From NCBI GenBank assembly GCA_963777855.1, contig CAVZRW010000005.1, positions 186,001 through 250,000 on the forward strand: DNA of 64,000 nt, read 5' to 3'. This DNA comes from Prado023 sp963777855. GTDB lineage: Bacteria > Actinomycetota > Actinomycetes > S36-B12 > CAIYMF01. Shown one piece after another: positions 17,629 through 26,965 of this stretch. The position numbers and the translations under genes are program-made. The notes beneath the pieces are model-generated. The model was not told where the DNA came from and did not search any database. It worked only from the letters and a program-made list of their open reading frames with translations. The first letter of the stretch is position 1. The number at the start of each line of letters is the position of its first letter.

Positions 17629-19262
17629 TGTCCGTCCAGCCCCCCACCTCCGGTTCCCCGGTCCCCCCTGCCGGCGCGGCGCCCGGGCACCCGGCCCGGC
17701 ACGAGCGGTCCCGGGCGGAGGTGCCTCGGGCACCTCGGCGACCACCATTCACCCAGGAGCCCGGCAGTCCCCGGGTGCCTCCCCCGCAGGCTCCGACACC
17801 GACTGGCTCGACGGCCTCTGGCCGGAGCGGGCCATCCCGGCGCAGCCGCTGGCAGTCCTCGGGTCCGTGGGCGTGGGGGCGTGGGCGGCCCTGACGTGGC
17901 CGGACCACCAGGTGGGTCTCGCGGTGGCCCTGACCCTGGTCGCGGCGGGCGCGCTGATGTGGTGGGTCGCACGCCACCGCCGGCACCCCTGGGCGCTGGC
18001 GTGCGCGGCGCTGGCCGTGCTGCTGGCGCTCACCCCGATGGTGCGCGCCGCGGGCGGCGTCGTGGCGCTGGCCGTCCTCGTGGCTGTCGTGGTGGCCGCC
18101 GCCGGGTTGACCCTGGCCCGGACCTTCTCGGCCATCCCCGCCAGCGTGCTCGCCTGGCCACTGTCCGCGCTGCGCGGGCTGCCACTGCTGGGGCGCACGA
18201 TCACCGCGACCAGCCGGGTGTCGGTGCTCTGGCCGGCGCTGCGCACGGCCGGGATCTCGATGGTGGCCCTGGCCCTGTTCGGTGGCCTGTTCGCCTCCGG
18301 TGACGCAGTCTTCGGCTCGTGGGCCGAGGCGATCATCCCGGACCTGGGCTGGGACACCCTCGTGCTGCGCACCTTCGTGCTCGTGCTGGTCGCGGGCGTG
18401 GTGCTCACGGGTGCCTACCTGGCGATCAACCCACCGCCGGTCGCGGACCTGGCGCTGCCCGAGGGCCGGCGCACCACCCATGCGTGGGAGTGGGCCGTCC
18501 CGGTCGGGCTGGTCGTGGCCGTGGTGGCCGGGTTCCTGGTGGCCCAGGCCGCCGCGATGTGGGGGGGCCATGAGTACCTGCGCCGGACGACCGGCCTCAC
18601 CTACGCCGAGTACGTCCACCAGGGCTTCGCCCAGCTGACCATCGCGACGTTCCTCACTCTCGTGGTCGTGGCCCTTGCCATGGCTGTCGCCGAACGCACC
18701 AGCCGGGGCGACCGCGTGCTGCTGCGCGTGCTGCTGGGCAGCCTGTGCCTGCTCACCCTGGCCGTCGTGGCCAGCGCGCTCTACCGGATGGCGCTCTACC
18801 AGCAGGCCTACGGGTACACCGTGCTGCGCGTGTTCGTCGACGGGTTCGAGCTGTGGCTGGGCCTGGTCGTCGTGCTGGTGCTGGTGGCCGGCATCCGGCT
18901 GGAGGCGGGTTGGCTGGCGCGGGCAGTTCTGGGCTCGGCCGCGGTGTTCACGTTGGTGTTCGTCGGGATGAACCCCGACGCGTGGGTGGCCCAGCGCAAC
19001 ATCGAGCGCTTCGAGGCAGGCGGGCGCCTGGACACGTACTACCTGTCCACGCTGAGCCCCGATGCCACCCCCACCCTGGTCGAGGGGCTGCCGGCCGAGG
19101 TGACGCGCTGCATGTTCGGCGACCGGGTCCCGGAGGACGACGGGGTCCTCGGCTGGAACCTGGGCCGCTCCCGGGCGCAGGACCGCCCTGGCGACGGTGG
19201 AGGGGCCCACCGACCGTTCGGCCTGCGATCTCGCGCTGACCAACGAGTACCGACGGCGGTAG
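17629..19262 (+). CDS. DUF4173 (DUF4153-like) polytopic membrane protein, frame disrupted near both ends
   Basis: About 543 aa, ten or more hydrophobic helices. The start ATG 17629 has AAGGAGG 7-13 bases upstream, but this codon is in a different frame from the body. The body is clearly recognised from SDTDWLDGLWPERAIPAQPL (about 17795) onward. One shift must lie between 17640 and 17760. A second extra base near 19172 separates ...GWNLGRSRAQ from the expected tail TALATVEGP...TNEYRRR ending at TAG 19260-19262. DUF4173 proteins commonly sit beside two-component systems in actinobacteria. Function is unknown; coupling suggests a sensory or envelope-stress role. Confidence 0.7.
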
Positions 19263-19447
19263 CCGGGCAAGCCTGGACCACGCGCTGTAAGCCGGCGATA
19301 AGCGAGGTCGGGCAGCGTGCTCCTCGTCCGCGCAGGGCAGGAGCAGGCAGCCGGGAATGCTGTCGGCACCTGAGCACCGCGGGCAGCCGAAGGCCCCATC
19401 CGCCGAGGCGCGAAGTGCCCTTCGCGCCTGTCCCGAGGAGAGACGAC

Positions 19448-19726
19448 ATGACGATCACCCAGTCCGCATCCCCCGCCCATCGCCCGGCCGGCAGGCGCGC
19501 CGCCCTCCTGCTCGCCACCGGAGTCATCGCTGCAGGAACCCTGGTCCCGACGCCGGCCTCAGCCGTGACCGGCACGGTCCCCCGCATGTGGGACTGCTCG
19601 GTGTACACCTCCAAGTGCGTGCGGACGAACGGGGGCATCGGCTCGTCGGACAGCTGCCGCTGGGTCGGCCGCTACATCGCCACGGGCACGAGCCGGTGGG
19701 TCATCGGGTGCGAGCACACGCACTGA
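19448..19726 (+). CDS. Small secreted protein with four cysteines
   Basis: 92 aa from ATG 19448 with GAGGAGAG upstream. A Sec signal peptide (HRPAGRRAALLLATGVIAAG...) is cleaved near PASA, leaving about 53 residues with Cys50, Cys57, Cys70 and Cys88. The pattern (C-x6-C ... C-x17-C, Trp-rich) suggests two disulfides. It may be a tiny extracellular domain, inhibitor or bacteriocin-like peptide. I recognise no family. It lies 186 bp after the DUF4173 gene. Confidence 0.6.
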   Translation: MTITQSASPAHRPAGRRAALLLATGVIAAGTLVPTPASAVTGTVPRMWDCSVYTSKCVRTNGGIGSSDSCRWVGRYIATGTSRWVIGCEHTH

Positions 19727-19870
19727 CCGCGCACGGGACGTCCTCATCGACGGGCTGGGTCTCGACCCGACAGCGGCCCTGGCCGAGGTCGAGGACGCAG
19801 TGCTCAACCACTGCCTGCCCGACCCCTCAGGGCAGCCGGGCAGGCTGGCAACCCTCCGGACGGGCCTCGC
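19727..19870 (+). pseudogene. Remnant resembling a bacterial transcriptional activation domain (BTAD/SARP-type)
   Basis: The frame directly after the small secreted gene reads RDVLIDGLGLDPTAALAEV and then EDAVLNH. This matches the spelling of the BTAD region of AfsR/SARP regulators, where L-x-x-E-L-G-L-D-P-x-x-x-L-x-x-L-E-x-x-I-L is typical. No start codon, DNA-binding domain or downstream part is present, and DUF368 begins on the opposite strand at once. I read it as a relic; identity rests on about 30 residues. Confidence 0.4.
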
Positions 19871-19878
19871 GGCGCGAT

Positions 19879-20817
19879 TCAGACCGCCCTCAGGTCGGCC
19901 ACCTCGTCGCCCCAGCCCCGATGCTCCACTCGGTGAGCGATCCGGTCGATGGCCAGGACCAGCAGGAAGCCACCGGCAGCCAGGGCGAGGGTGCTGCCCA
20001 CAGCCTCGTCGGGCGGGCCCAGCGCGACGCTGGAGGCCCCGTCCGGCCAGGGCCACAACACGCGCAGCGATCCCAGCATGAGCCCGATCAGAACAGCCAT
20101 GACGGTGTCGTAGTGCTCGGCCAGCGCCCAGTGCAGCACCTGGCTGAACAGCGCCAGGCCCAGGACGCATCCCAGGCCGAAGACCACGAGCGCCGGGAGG
20201 TCCCGGGAGCTCACGGCGCCCAGCACGGCTGGGTACATGCCCATGACCACCAGCAGGAAGGACCCGCTGATGCCCGGCAGGATCATCGCGCAGATCGCGA
20301 TGGCGCCGGCTGCGAAGTAGGCCCACAGAGCCACATCCCCCGACGCCGCGCCGGGGTCACTGCCCGCGGTCAGTCCCAGGGCCGCGAAGAAGACGGCGCC
20401 CGCGCCCAGGATCAGCGCCCACTCGCGGGTGTCACGGCGGGTGAGCAGGCCCGTGGCCACGATCGTGGAGCCGGCGACGAGGCCCATGAACAACCCGGCC
20501 ATCTGGGTCGGGTGCACCTCGAGCTGGTGCTCGATGGTCCCCGCGAGCAGCACGACCGCGGTCAGGATGCCCAACCCCAGGGGGAGCAGCAGGACCCAGT
20601 CGACCGCACGGAGCCCGGCCACGGCTCCGCTGCTGTCCAGGGCCAGCACCCGGCCGAGGGCTGAGGACCCGGTGCGGATCCCGGTCACCAGACGCTGGTA
20701 GATGCCCAGGACCAGCGCGACCGTCCCGCCGGAGACCCCGGGGACGATGTCCGCGCTGCCCATCGCGATACCGCGCAGCAGGTTCCCGGGAGCCTCGCGC
20801 AACGTCGCCCCGACCAT
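19879..20817 (-). CDS. popT: DUF368 membrane protein (PopT-type polyprenyl-phosphate transporter)
   Basis: 312 aa with about nine membrane helices. The family signature is in the first segment, GNLLRGIAMGSADIVPGVSGG, and is repeated at mid-protein as AICAMILPGISGSFLLVVMGMY. This gives the internal pseudo-duplication of DUF368. Members named PopT return undecaprenyl-phosphate carrier lipid across the membrane for peptidoglycan synthesis. That role is established for some bacteria and inferred here. It is monocistronic and convergent with the upstream remnant. Confidence 0.85.
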   Translation of the reverse strand: MVGATLREAPGNLLRGIAMGSADIVPGVSGGTVALVLGIYQRLVTGIRTGSSALGRVLALDSSGAVAGLRAVDWVLLLPLGLGILTAVVLLAGTIEHQLEVHPTQMAGLFMGLVAGSTIVATGLLTRRDTREWALILGAGAVFFAALGLTAGSDPGAASGDVALWAYFAAGAIAICAMILPGISGSFLLVVMGMYPAVLGAVSSRDLPALVVFGLGCVLGLALFSQVLHWALAEHYDTVMAVLIGLMLGSLRVLWPWPDGASSVALGPPDEAVGSTLALAAGGFLLVLAIDRIAHRVEHRGWGDEVADLRAV

Positions 20818-20868
20818 CAGTGCGCCCCCATGCGCACTGCGACCCCGTGAGGCGACATCACCCGGCGG

Positions 20869-22416
20869 TCAGGACGCCTCCAGATCGTGCTCGTGGTCGT
20901 GCAGGCCGCCCTGGAGCCCTTCGGAGGCAGCACCCGGGGCCACAGGGGCCGGCGGGCGGAAGTTGCCCTTGCCACGGATCCCGTTGATGTCCTGGGTGCT
21001 CATCGCGTACTGCAGGGTGGCGTAGGCCACGCCGTCGGAGTTGATGTCCAGGGCGGTGTCGTTGTTGTTGGCGAACGTGTCACATGCCAGGTGGTAGCAG
21101 GCGTCGTAGGCCACGCCGGCCGTGCCGCCCCAGATCGCTGCCTGACTGGCCGTCTTGATCCCCTCGGCACCGGTGAACAGGCCACCGGACGGGATGCCCG
21201 CGGCGATGAACGGCCCGTAGTCGGACCTGCCCGAGAAGTCCGTGCCCGTGAACGGGATTCCCCGGTCGGTGTAGTACCGCTCGAACACGTCCTCGATCTG
21301 GGCGGAGCCATCGGGGCCCGGTCCGGCGCCCACGGCATCGGAGTCGTCACCGTCGTAGACGAAGAACACGTGGTTGGGCGAGCCGATCATGTCGAAGTTC
21401 AGGTACAGCGAGATCTGCTGCCCCTCCTCCGGGGTGAGGCCCGCGACGTAGGCGGTCGAGCCGATCAGGCCGGCCTCCTCGGCACCCCACCAGGCGAACC
21501 GCACCGCGTTGCGGGGCTTGACCTTGGCCATCTGCTCGGCGACCTCGAGGATCGCGGCGCTACCCGACCCGTTGTCGTTGATCCCGGGGCCAGCCTGCAC
21601 CGAGTCCAGGTGGGCACCGACCATGACCACGTTGTCGGGGTCACCGGACGAGGTCTGGGCGATGACGTTCACCTGCGGGCGCGACTCCGAGGCAGGCGTG
21701 ATCACCGTGGCGGTCGAGCCGGGCTGGGCCAGCGCTGCCCCATCGGCGAAGGAGGCGCCAACGACGGGGATGCTGGCGGCCTCGGGGGCCAGCGTGCCGA
21801 TGATCAGCGGTTCACGGTCGGGGGAGTTGCCCTGGTTGAAGATGACGACCGCGCTGGCACCTGCGGCCTGGGCGTTGAGGGCCTTGGCCGCGAAGGTGCA
21901 GGTTCCCCGCTGGACGAGGGCGATGGTGCCGGCCGGGAAGCCCGCGAAGTCTGCCGCCTCACAGCCGCTCGTGGACGCCCGCGGAGGCACCAGGTTGATG
22001 TCCACGGGGGTGACCGCGGCGCTCACGGAGCCGTTGCCCGTGCCGGTGAACGCGCCCGTCTGGTAGGTCGCGGCCAGCGGTGCGGTCTGCCGGAGGGTCG
22101 CGGGCGGCTGGTAGGTGAAGGGGAACGAGTCCAGTGTCACGGCGTACCCGGCTGCGGTGAGCCGGTCGACGACGTACTTCACGCTGGCGTCGTAACCGGG
22201 GGTCCCGGCCGCTCGGATCCCGCCGTTGGCGTCGGCGATCGCCTGCAGGGCCGCCTGGTGCTCGCGCACCCCGCCCAGGGTGACGCACTCGAGCAGTTTG
22301 TCGATGGTGTTGTTCACGCGAGTGTCACAGGACGGGGAGTCGGCACTGGCTGACGCCGGGAGGCCCACCGCGGCCAGGGCCACTGCTGCCGAGAGAACGC
22401 CGAGCTTGCGGATCAT
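20869..22416 (-). CDS. Secreted M28-family zinc aminopeptidase with PA domain
   Basis: 515 aa from ATG 22416 with GAGGAG upstream. The signal peptide is cleaved after about ASASA (25). A protease-associated insert (about 125-240) contains GTIALVQRGTCTFAAKALNA. The M28 core follows with metal ligands in order: VMVGAHLDSVQAGPGINDNGSG (His, bridging Asp), WWGAEEAGLIGS (Glu and catalytic Glu), NFDMIGSPN (Asp), and YHLACDTF (His). It closely follows the aminopeptidase Y/Streptomyces aminopeptidase pattern and should remove N-terminal residues from peptides outside the cell. The His-rich tail HDHEHD may bind metal. A GC hairpin sits about 106 bp upstream. Confidence 0.92.
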   Translation of the reverse strand: MIRKLGVLSAAVALAAVGLPASASADSPSCDTRVNNTIDKLLECVTLGGVREHQAALQAIADANGGIRAAGTPGYDASVKYVVDRLTAAGYAVTLDSFPFTYQPPATLRQTAPLAATYQTGAFTGTGNGSVSAAVTPVDINLVPPRASTSGCEAADFAGFPAGTIALVQRGTCTFAAKALNAQAAGASAVVIFNQGNSPDREPLIIGTLAPEAASIPVVGASFADGAALAQPGSTATVITPASESRPQVNVIAQTSSGDPDNVVMVGAHLDSVQAGPGINDNGSGSAAILEVAEQMAKVKPRNAVRFAWWGAEEAGLIGSTAYVAGLTPEEGQQISLYLNFDMIGSPNHVFFVYDGDDSDAVGAGPGPDGSAQIEDVFERYYTDRGIPFTGTDFSGRSDYGPFIAAGIPSGGLFTGAEGIKTASQAAIWGGTAGVAYDACYHLACDTFANNNDTALDINSDGVAYATLQYAMSTQDINGIRGKGNFRPPAPVAPGAASEGLQGGLHDHEHDLEAS

Positions 22417-22825
22417 GGGGGTCTCCTCGTGGTCGGATCGGGCGAGGTTAGCCTGTCCTTGCCACTGGTGTCCCTGTGGGCGCGCCGGAAGCGCCGGGCG
22501 TCCGGGGGCCGACGCAGCTCTGGCGGCGGGCACCTCCCGCCGCCGCCAGCCTCCCGGGCACCCCTGACACGGATGCATCCGGTCGCAACCCCGTCGTAGT
22601 CGAACCCCAACCCACGCTCCCCACGCCGATGGCACGGCCCAGCCTCCGGCGGGGTCCCGAGGGGACCACCTCACCTCAGATCAAGGCCGCGCGACAGGGC
22701 AGGCGCCCTTGCAGTGACGCTGGCGACCGCATCGGGACTGGCGCTCGGGGCACGGACGGACAGCGCCGAACCGGACCGGGGCGAAGGTCAGCAACTTCTG
22801 GTCCGACGGGGCGGGCCCCGCAGGC
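22417..22825. other. 409-bp intergenic region with one strong GC stem-loop
   Basis: No gene is seen. At 22522-22530/22536-22544 a perfect 9-bp stem (GGCGGCGGG/CCCGCCGCC, 5-nt loop) lies between the lyase gene and the aminopeptidase, both leftward. It could end the lyase transcript or lie in the leader of the aminopeptidase mRNA. No T-tract follows. The aminopeptidase promoter must lie left of it, but no clear -10/-35 pair is visible. Confidence 0.5.
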
Positions 22826-24223
22826 TCACCGAGGGCTGAATCGGGCTTGGAAGAACCGCAGGTACTTCGGCTCGAAGATCATCTCCAGGCCGAGTACGGA
22901 CTCACGTCGGTCCCACACCGACAGCACGGCCTCGGCCGTGACGTCCATGTGGGCCTGCGTGTAGACCCGCCGCGGGATGGTGATCCGCACCAGCTCCAGA
23001 CGCGGACGGCGGTGCTGGCCGCTAACGGGATCGCGGCCCGCGGAGACGATCCCACGCTCCATGGTGCGCACGCCGGCCTCGAGGTAGATCTCTCCTGCCA
23101 GGCGTTGTCCGGGGAACTCCAGCTGCGGCACGTGGGGGAGGAACCCTGCGGCGTCGAGGAAGACGGCGTGCCCGCCGATGGGCAGGACGATCGGGACGCC
23201 CTCGCGACGCAACTGCTCCCCGAGGTAGATCACCTGGCCGATGCGGGCGTCGAGGTGCGCCTGGTCGACCGACTCATGCAGGCCGCGGGCGATCGCCTCC
23301 ATGTCGCGCCCGGCAAGCCCGCCGTAGGTGTGCAGCCCCTCGTAGACGACGCACAGGTTGCGCGCCTCCTCGAACACGTCCGGGTCGCGCAGGGCGAGGA
23401 AGCCGCCTATGTTGACCAGAGCGTCCTTCTTCGCGCTCATCCAGGCACCATCGGTGAGGTCGCAGATCCGACGGATGATCTCGGCCACAGGGACATCCGC
23501 GAAGCCCGGCTCGCGCTTTCGGATGAACCAGGCGTTCTCCGCGATCCGGGTGATGTCGCAGTACAGCGGGATGCCATGCGCCTGGCACAGCTCGCGCACG
23601 GCGGCGATGTTGGCCAGGCTCATCGGCTGGCCGCCGGCCATGTTGACCGTGACCGCGATGCTCACGTACGGGATCCGCTCCCGGCCGACCTCATCGATCA
23701 CCCTGCGCAGCTTCGCCAGGTCGACGTCGCCCTTGAACGGGTGCTCGCTGGCCGGGTCGTGCGCCTCGTCGATGATGATGTCGACGAAGGTGCCCCCGGC
23801 GAGCTCCTGGTGCAGCCGGGTGGTGGTGAAGTACATGTTCCCCGGGATGACGTCGCCCTCGTCGATGAGCACCTGGCTGATGATGTGCTCGGCCCCGCGG
23901 CCCTGGTGCGTGGGCACCATGAAGGGGTAGCCGTACACGTCCTGCACAGCCCTCTCGAACCGGTAGAAGCTCTCGCTGCCCGCGTACGCCTCGTCGCCGA
24001 GCATGAGCGCCGCCCACTGCTCCTGCGACATCGCGTTCGTGCCGCTGTCGGTCAGCAGGTCGATGTAGACGTCGCGGCTGCGCAGCAGGAAGGTGTTCCA
24101 GCCGGCCTCCTCGAGGGCGGACTCGCGCTCGGCGCGCGTGGTCATCCGAAGGGGCTCGACCATCTTGATCTTGTAGGGCTCCGCCCATGAGTGCCGGCGC
24201 TGGCCCGTTCGTTCGTCCGTCAT
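22826..24223 (-). CDS. Tyrosine phenol-lyase / tryptophanase family PLP enzyme (tyrosine phenol-lyase favoured)
   Basis: 465 aa, normal length for the family. Landmarks: YIDLLTDSGTNAMS, GDEAYAGSESFY, PTHQGRGAEHIISQ, GNMYFTTTRLHQE, and the PLP lysine pair in WMSAKKDALVNIGG (about 265-266). The motif TMERGI (Arg390) matches the phenol-binding Arg of tyrosine phenol-lyase. Tryptophanase has VEIGS there. FTTTR and the C-terminal RFFQARF also match the phenol-lyase side. It cleaves the amino acid to phenol (or indole), pyruvate and ammonia in the cytosol. The ATG overlaps the stop of the FAD gene, so the two were one operon. No leader peptide or cognate permease is seen. Confidence 0.87.
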   Translation of the reverse strand: MTDERTGQRRHSWAEPYKIKMVEPLRMTTRAERESALEEAGWNTFLLRSRDVYIDLLTDSGTNAMSQEQWAALMLGDEAYAGSESFYRFERAVQDVYGYPFMVPTHQGRGAEHIISQVLIDEGDVIPGNMYFTTTRLHQELAGGTFVDIIIDEAHDPASEHPFKGDVDLAKLRRVIDEVGRERIPYVSIAVTVNMAGGQPMSLANIAAVRELCQAHGIPLYCDITRIAENAWFIRKREPGFADVPVAEIIRRICDLTDGAWMSAKKDALVNIGGFLALRDPDVFEEARNLCVVYEGLHTYGGLAGRDMEAIARGLHESVDQAHLDARIGQVIYLGEQLRREGVPIVLPIGGHAVFLDAAGFLPHVPQLEFPGQRLAGEIYLEAGVRTMERGIVSAGRDPVSGQHRRPRLELVRITIPRRVYTQAHMDVTAEAVLSVWDRRESVLGLEMIFEPKYLRFFQARFSPR

Positions 24224-25010
24224 GCCTCGAGTCTGCTCCGCGCCGCGACGCGTTTCCAGTTCCTGGCCAGGCAGGGGTCGCCGGCCGCCATCGCCGTGGG
24301 GCGGACGTGCGGGAAGTAGCGCCACCGGCGGACGTCGACCACGCGTCCGAGCGTGGCCCCCATCTGTTCGAGGTCCTCGGCGAGGAGCTCCGCGACGGTC
24401 TCCTGCGTCATCCCGGGCTCGCCGAGGGCGTACAGGGTGTCGAGGGGGGTGTCGGACCAGCGCTGGTACCAGAGCATCAGGTGCCTCACGCTGGTCGGCG
24501 GTGAACCGCGCCGGGACGAAGCCGGCGCCCCGGGGCAGTCCGGCCGTCTGCGCCAGCAGCACCCAGTAGTCGTAGTACTCGATCGCGGAGAACAGGGTGC
24601 GCTCCGCCGGTGAGGCGTCGAGGAAGGGCAGCGCCTCGTCCAGCGGGCACGTGAGGATGAGCGCGTCGAACTCGAGCTCCGCCTGGTCGGTCTCCACCCG
24701 GATCGAGTCGCTGCGGGTCACCCGCTCGACCCGCGTCGACGTGCGGACGGCATGCTGTCGCGCCACCTGCGACCAGAGGGACTCGACGCCCTCGGGCCAG
24801 ATGAACCGGTGCTCCTGGTCGCGCATCGCCTCGAGGGTGCGCAGGTCGAGGTACTTCAGGACGTAGGCGGCCGGCACCTCGTCGACGTAGCCATACCCGA
24901 ACCCGGTGAACGGCGGGCCCACGAGGGACTTCACCGTGGACAGCCCGTGGGATCGGCAGAACTGAGCGAAGGGCACGTGCAGGTCGGGGTCGACACCGGC
25001 CAGGCCCTCA
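24220..25010 (-). pseudogene. 5'-truncated, frameshifted FAD-dependent amine-oxidase-like gene
   Basis: Translation gives a flavoprotein oxidoreductase interior and C-terminus: VDEVPAAYVLKYLDL, VTRSDSIRVETDQAELEFDALILTCP, PARFTADQ. After a one-base shift near 24490 it continues VRHLMLWYQRWSDTPLDTLYALG and GRVVDVRRWRYFPHV. The FAD-binding GxGxxG N-terminus is missing. Upstream, the frame runs into the 3' end of the beta-lactamase gene, so a deletion probably fused the two. The stop overlaps the lyase ATG, so an ancestral operon with the lyase is likely. The frameshift could be a sequencing error, but the missing N-terminus is not. Confidence 0.7.
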
Positions 25011-26099
25011 GCTGGCCGGGCCGATCCCGTTGGACGGCTGCGGCCCTGCCGCCGTCCCCCGCCCACGAGCGGCGATCGCGGTGCGCACCATCAGCTGGTA
25101 GGGCATGGAGCGGCTCGTGACCTGGTTCACGGTTCCGACCACCGTGAGGCCCAGCTCCGGGGCCCGGAACATGACCGTGCCCGAGGCGCCGGAGTGTCCG
25201 ATGAATGCCGGGACCCGGCGGAACCCCGTCATCAGCGGTGACATCCGGAACCGCATGATCCCGTTCCCGTACTCCAGCGGGTAGAAGATCCGGTGCCAGT
25301 CACGCTGAAGCTCGGCCAGCGTCGAGGGTGCGCACAACCGGGCGCCGAAGAACGCGTCGAGGAACTCCAGCCCGTCCTGGAGCGTGCTCACCATGCCCCC
25401 ATCGGCCCGCACGGACGCCATTGCCCGCGGGATTCGCAGCCGGGTCGGCCCATGGCGCAGGTCGGCCACCTCGTCGTACCTACCGATATCGGCCGGCGAG
25501 AAGCAGTAGGTCCCGGCAAGCCCGAGTGGATCGGCGATCCGTTCGCGGACCGAGTCCGCGAAGGAGCGGCGGTCCACGGCCTCGATGGCGGCGCCGAGCA
25601 GCTGGTACCCGGTGTCGGAGTACAGGCCCTTGCCGGGCGTCGCCGGCTTCATCGCGCGCGTCCAGGCGAGCACGTCGTGCACGTCCCAGCCGAAGTCCGA
25701 CTCGACGACCCGGGCGAAGGTCGTGGGACCGTCCGGGCGCTTCCCCTCGAAGTAGTCGGCCAACCCCGAGGTGTGGGCCATCACCTCCCGCACCGTCATG
25801 GCCTGCGAGCGATCCTGGCCGCGGACCACCACGAGCCCGGTGAGGTCCAGGTGCGGGAGGTAGGTCGCAAGCGGGGCCTCCCACAGGATGCGGCCCTCGT
25901 CTCGCAGCTGGGCCAGGATCACCGTCACGAAGAGCTTGGTGGCGCTGGCGATGAAGAACGGGCGAGCAGGGTCACCGTAGGTGAGGTCGATGCGCCCATC
26001 GTCGGTCCGAGCGCGCCACAGCACCTCACCGGAGCGCGGGTCGGCGTCGACCTTGCGGATCATCGAGGTGATGCGCTCCGCGGCGCTGGTCGTGCTCAT
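25008..26099 (-). CDS. Serine beta-lactamase / class C-like penicillin-binding esterase
   Basis: 363 aa from ATG 26099 (MSTTSAAERITSMIRK). The beta-lactamase/DD-peptidase fold motifs are present: SxxK as S52-A-T-K55, the second motif as YSDTGYQLLG (Tyr-Ser-Asp in place of Tyr-x-Asn), and the third as GHSGASGTV (His-x-Gly in place of KTG). No signal peptide is seen, so it is probably a cytosolic esterase or peptidase of the EstB/AmpC-related group rather than a resistance enzyme. Its last 20 residues (Gly/Pro-rich) may be altered by the deletion that truncated the next gene. Confidence 0.87.
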   Translation of the reverse strand: MSTTSAAERITSMIRKVDADPRSGEVLWRARTDDGRIDLTYGDPARPFFIASATKLFVTVILAQLRDEGRILWEAPLATYLPHLDLTGLVVVRGQDRSQAMTVREVMAHTSGLADYFEGKRPDGPTTFARVVESDFGWDVHDVLAWTRAMKPATPGKGLYSDTGYQLLGAAIEAVDRRSFADSVRERIADPLGLAGTYCFSPADIGRYDEVADLRHGPTRLRIPRAMASVRADGGMVSTLQDGLEFLDAFFGARLCAPSTLAELQRDWHRIFYPLEYGNGIMRFRMSPLMTGFRRVPAFIGHSGASGTVMFRAPELGLTVVGTVNQVTSRSMPYQLMVRTAIAARGRGTAAGPQPSNGIGPAS

Positions 26100-26238
26100 G
26101 CGGCCTCCATCAGGTCGTGTCGGGTACGGATGGCCTCGAGTGCCAGCCACAGCGCGCGAGGGCGAACATGGTGCGTTGGGGGCGCCGGGACCGGGTCGAG
26201 GCTCCGGCGTCGGATGCGGGAGTTGCCGGCCCCGGCGA

Positions 26239-26841
26239 TCACGGCAGGTCCAGCGCGCGGTCGATGCCGGCCATCACGATGCTGGTCGCGGTGGCCAGCG
26301 GGACGTCCGGGGGCAGTGCGCTGGAGGCGACGAGGCAGGCCAGGCCATGGACGGAGGTCCATGCGATCAGGGGGGCGGCGCTGCGCCGTTGCGCCGTGAG
26401 CGCGCCGACTGCGACAAGGTCGTCGAGCGCTCCCGTGAGCACATCCCAGGCAGAGGGATCGTCGGGCGCCGGCGGCACAGCGGCGCTGCGTGCGAACGCC
26501 GCATCGAACAGGCCAGGCTCATCATGGGCGAACTGGACGTAGGCGATCCCTGTGGCCTCGAACCGGGCCAGGGCGTTCCGGCGCCGGTCGCGGCCCACAG
26601 GCACCTCGTCGCGGCGGGCCGCCATGGCTCGGGCCAATTCCTGGCGTGCCGCCTGGCTCACCTGCGCCCTCAGGTGGTCGATGTCGATGAAGTGCCGATA
26701 CACCGCTGGTGGGGTGACGCCCACCTCGCGGGCGACCTCGCGCGCAGCCAGGGCCGCCATCCCGCCTGCGCGCACCCGGCGCAGGGAGACGTCGAGGATG
26801 TCAGCTCGGAGGTTCCCGTGGTGGTAGGTGGACCTCGGCAC
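26239..26841 (-). CDS. TetR-family transcriptional regulator
   Basis: 200 aa from GTG 26841. The HTH (about 10-55) reads YHHGNLRADILDVSL, AAREVAREVGVTPPAVYRHFID, the canonical TetR helix pair. The C-terminal ligand domain ends AGIDRALDLP and resembles the TetR_C_33-type group. A 19-bp near-palindrome directly upstream (26848-26866) could be its own operator. The beta-lactamase-like gene follows 139 bp downstream on the same strand and may be its target. Confidence 0.9.
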   Translation of the reverse strand: MPRSTYHHGNLRADILDVSLRRVRAGGMAALAAREVAREVGVTPPAVYRHFIDIDHLRAQVSQAARQELARAMAARRDEVPVGRDRRRNALARFEATGIAYVQFAHDEPGLFDAAFARSAAVPPAPDDPSAWDVLTGALDDLVAVGALTAQRRSAAPLIAWTSVHGLACLVASSALPPDVPLATATSIVMAGIDRALDLP

Positions 26842-26847
26842 GGCACT

Positions 26848-26866
26848 ATGTTGACAGTGTTCACAT
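26848..26866. promoter_or_regulatory. Candidate TetR operator (19-bp imperfect palindrome)
   Basis: ATGTTGACA-G-TGTTCACAT: seven of nine positions pair across a central G. It lies 7 bp upstream of the TetR GTG start, which fits autorepression. Confidence 0.4.
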
Positions 26867-26965
26867 GCGGACGCCACCCGACTGTGCACCCGTCCCGCTG
26901 TGTCCAGGTTGTGCCCGTGCGGGGCATGTCCGGGATCGGGGGCGGCCCGCGCAGAGCGTCGTGTC

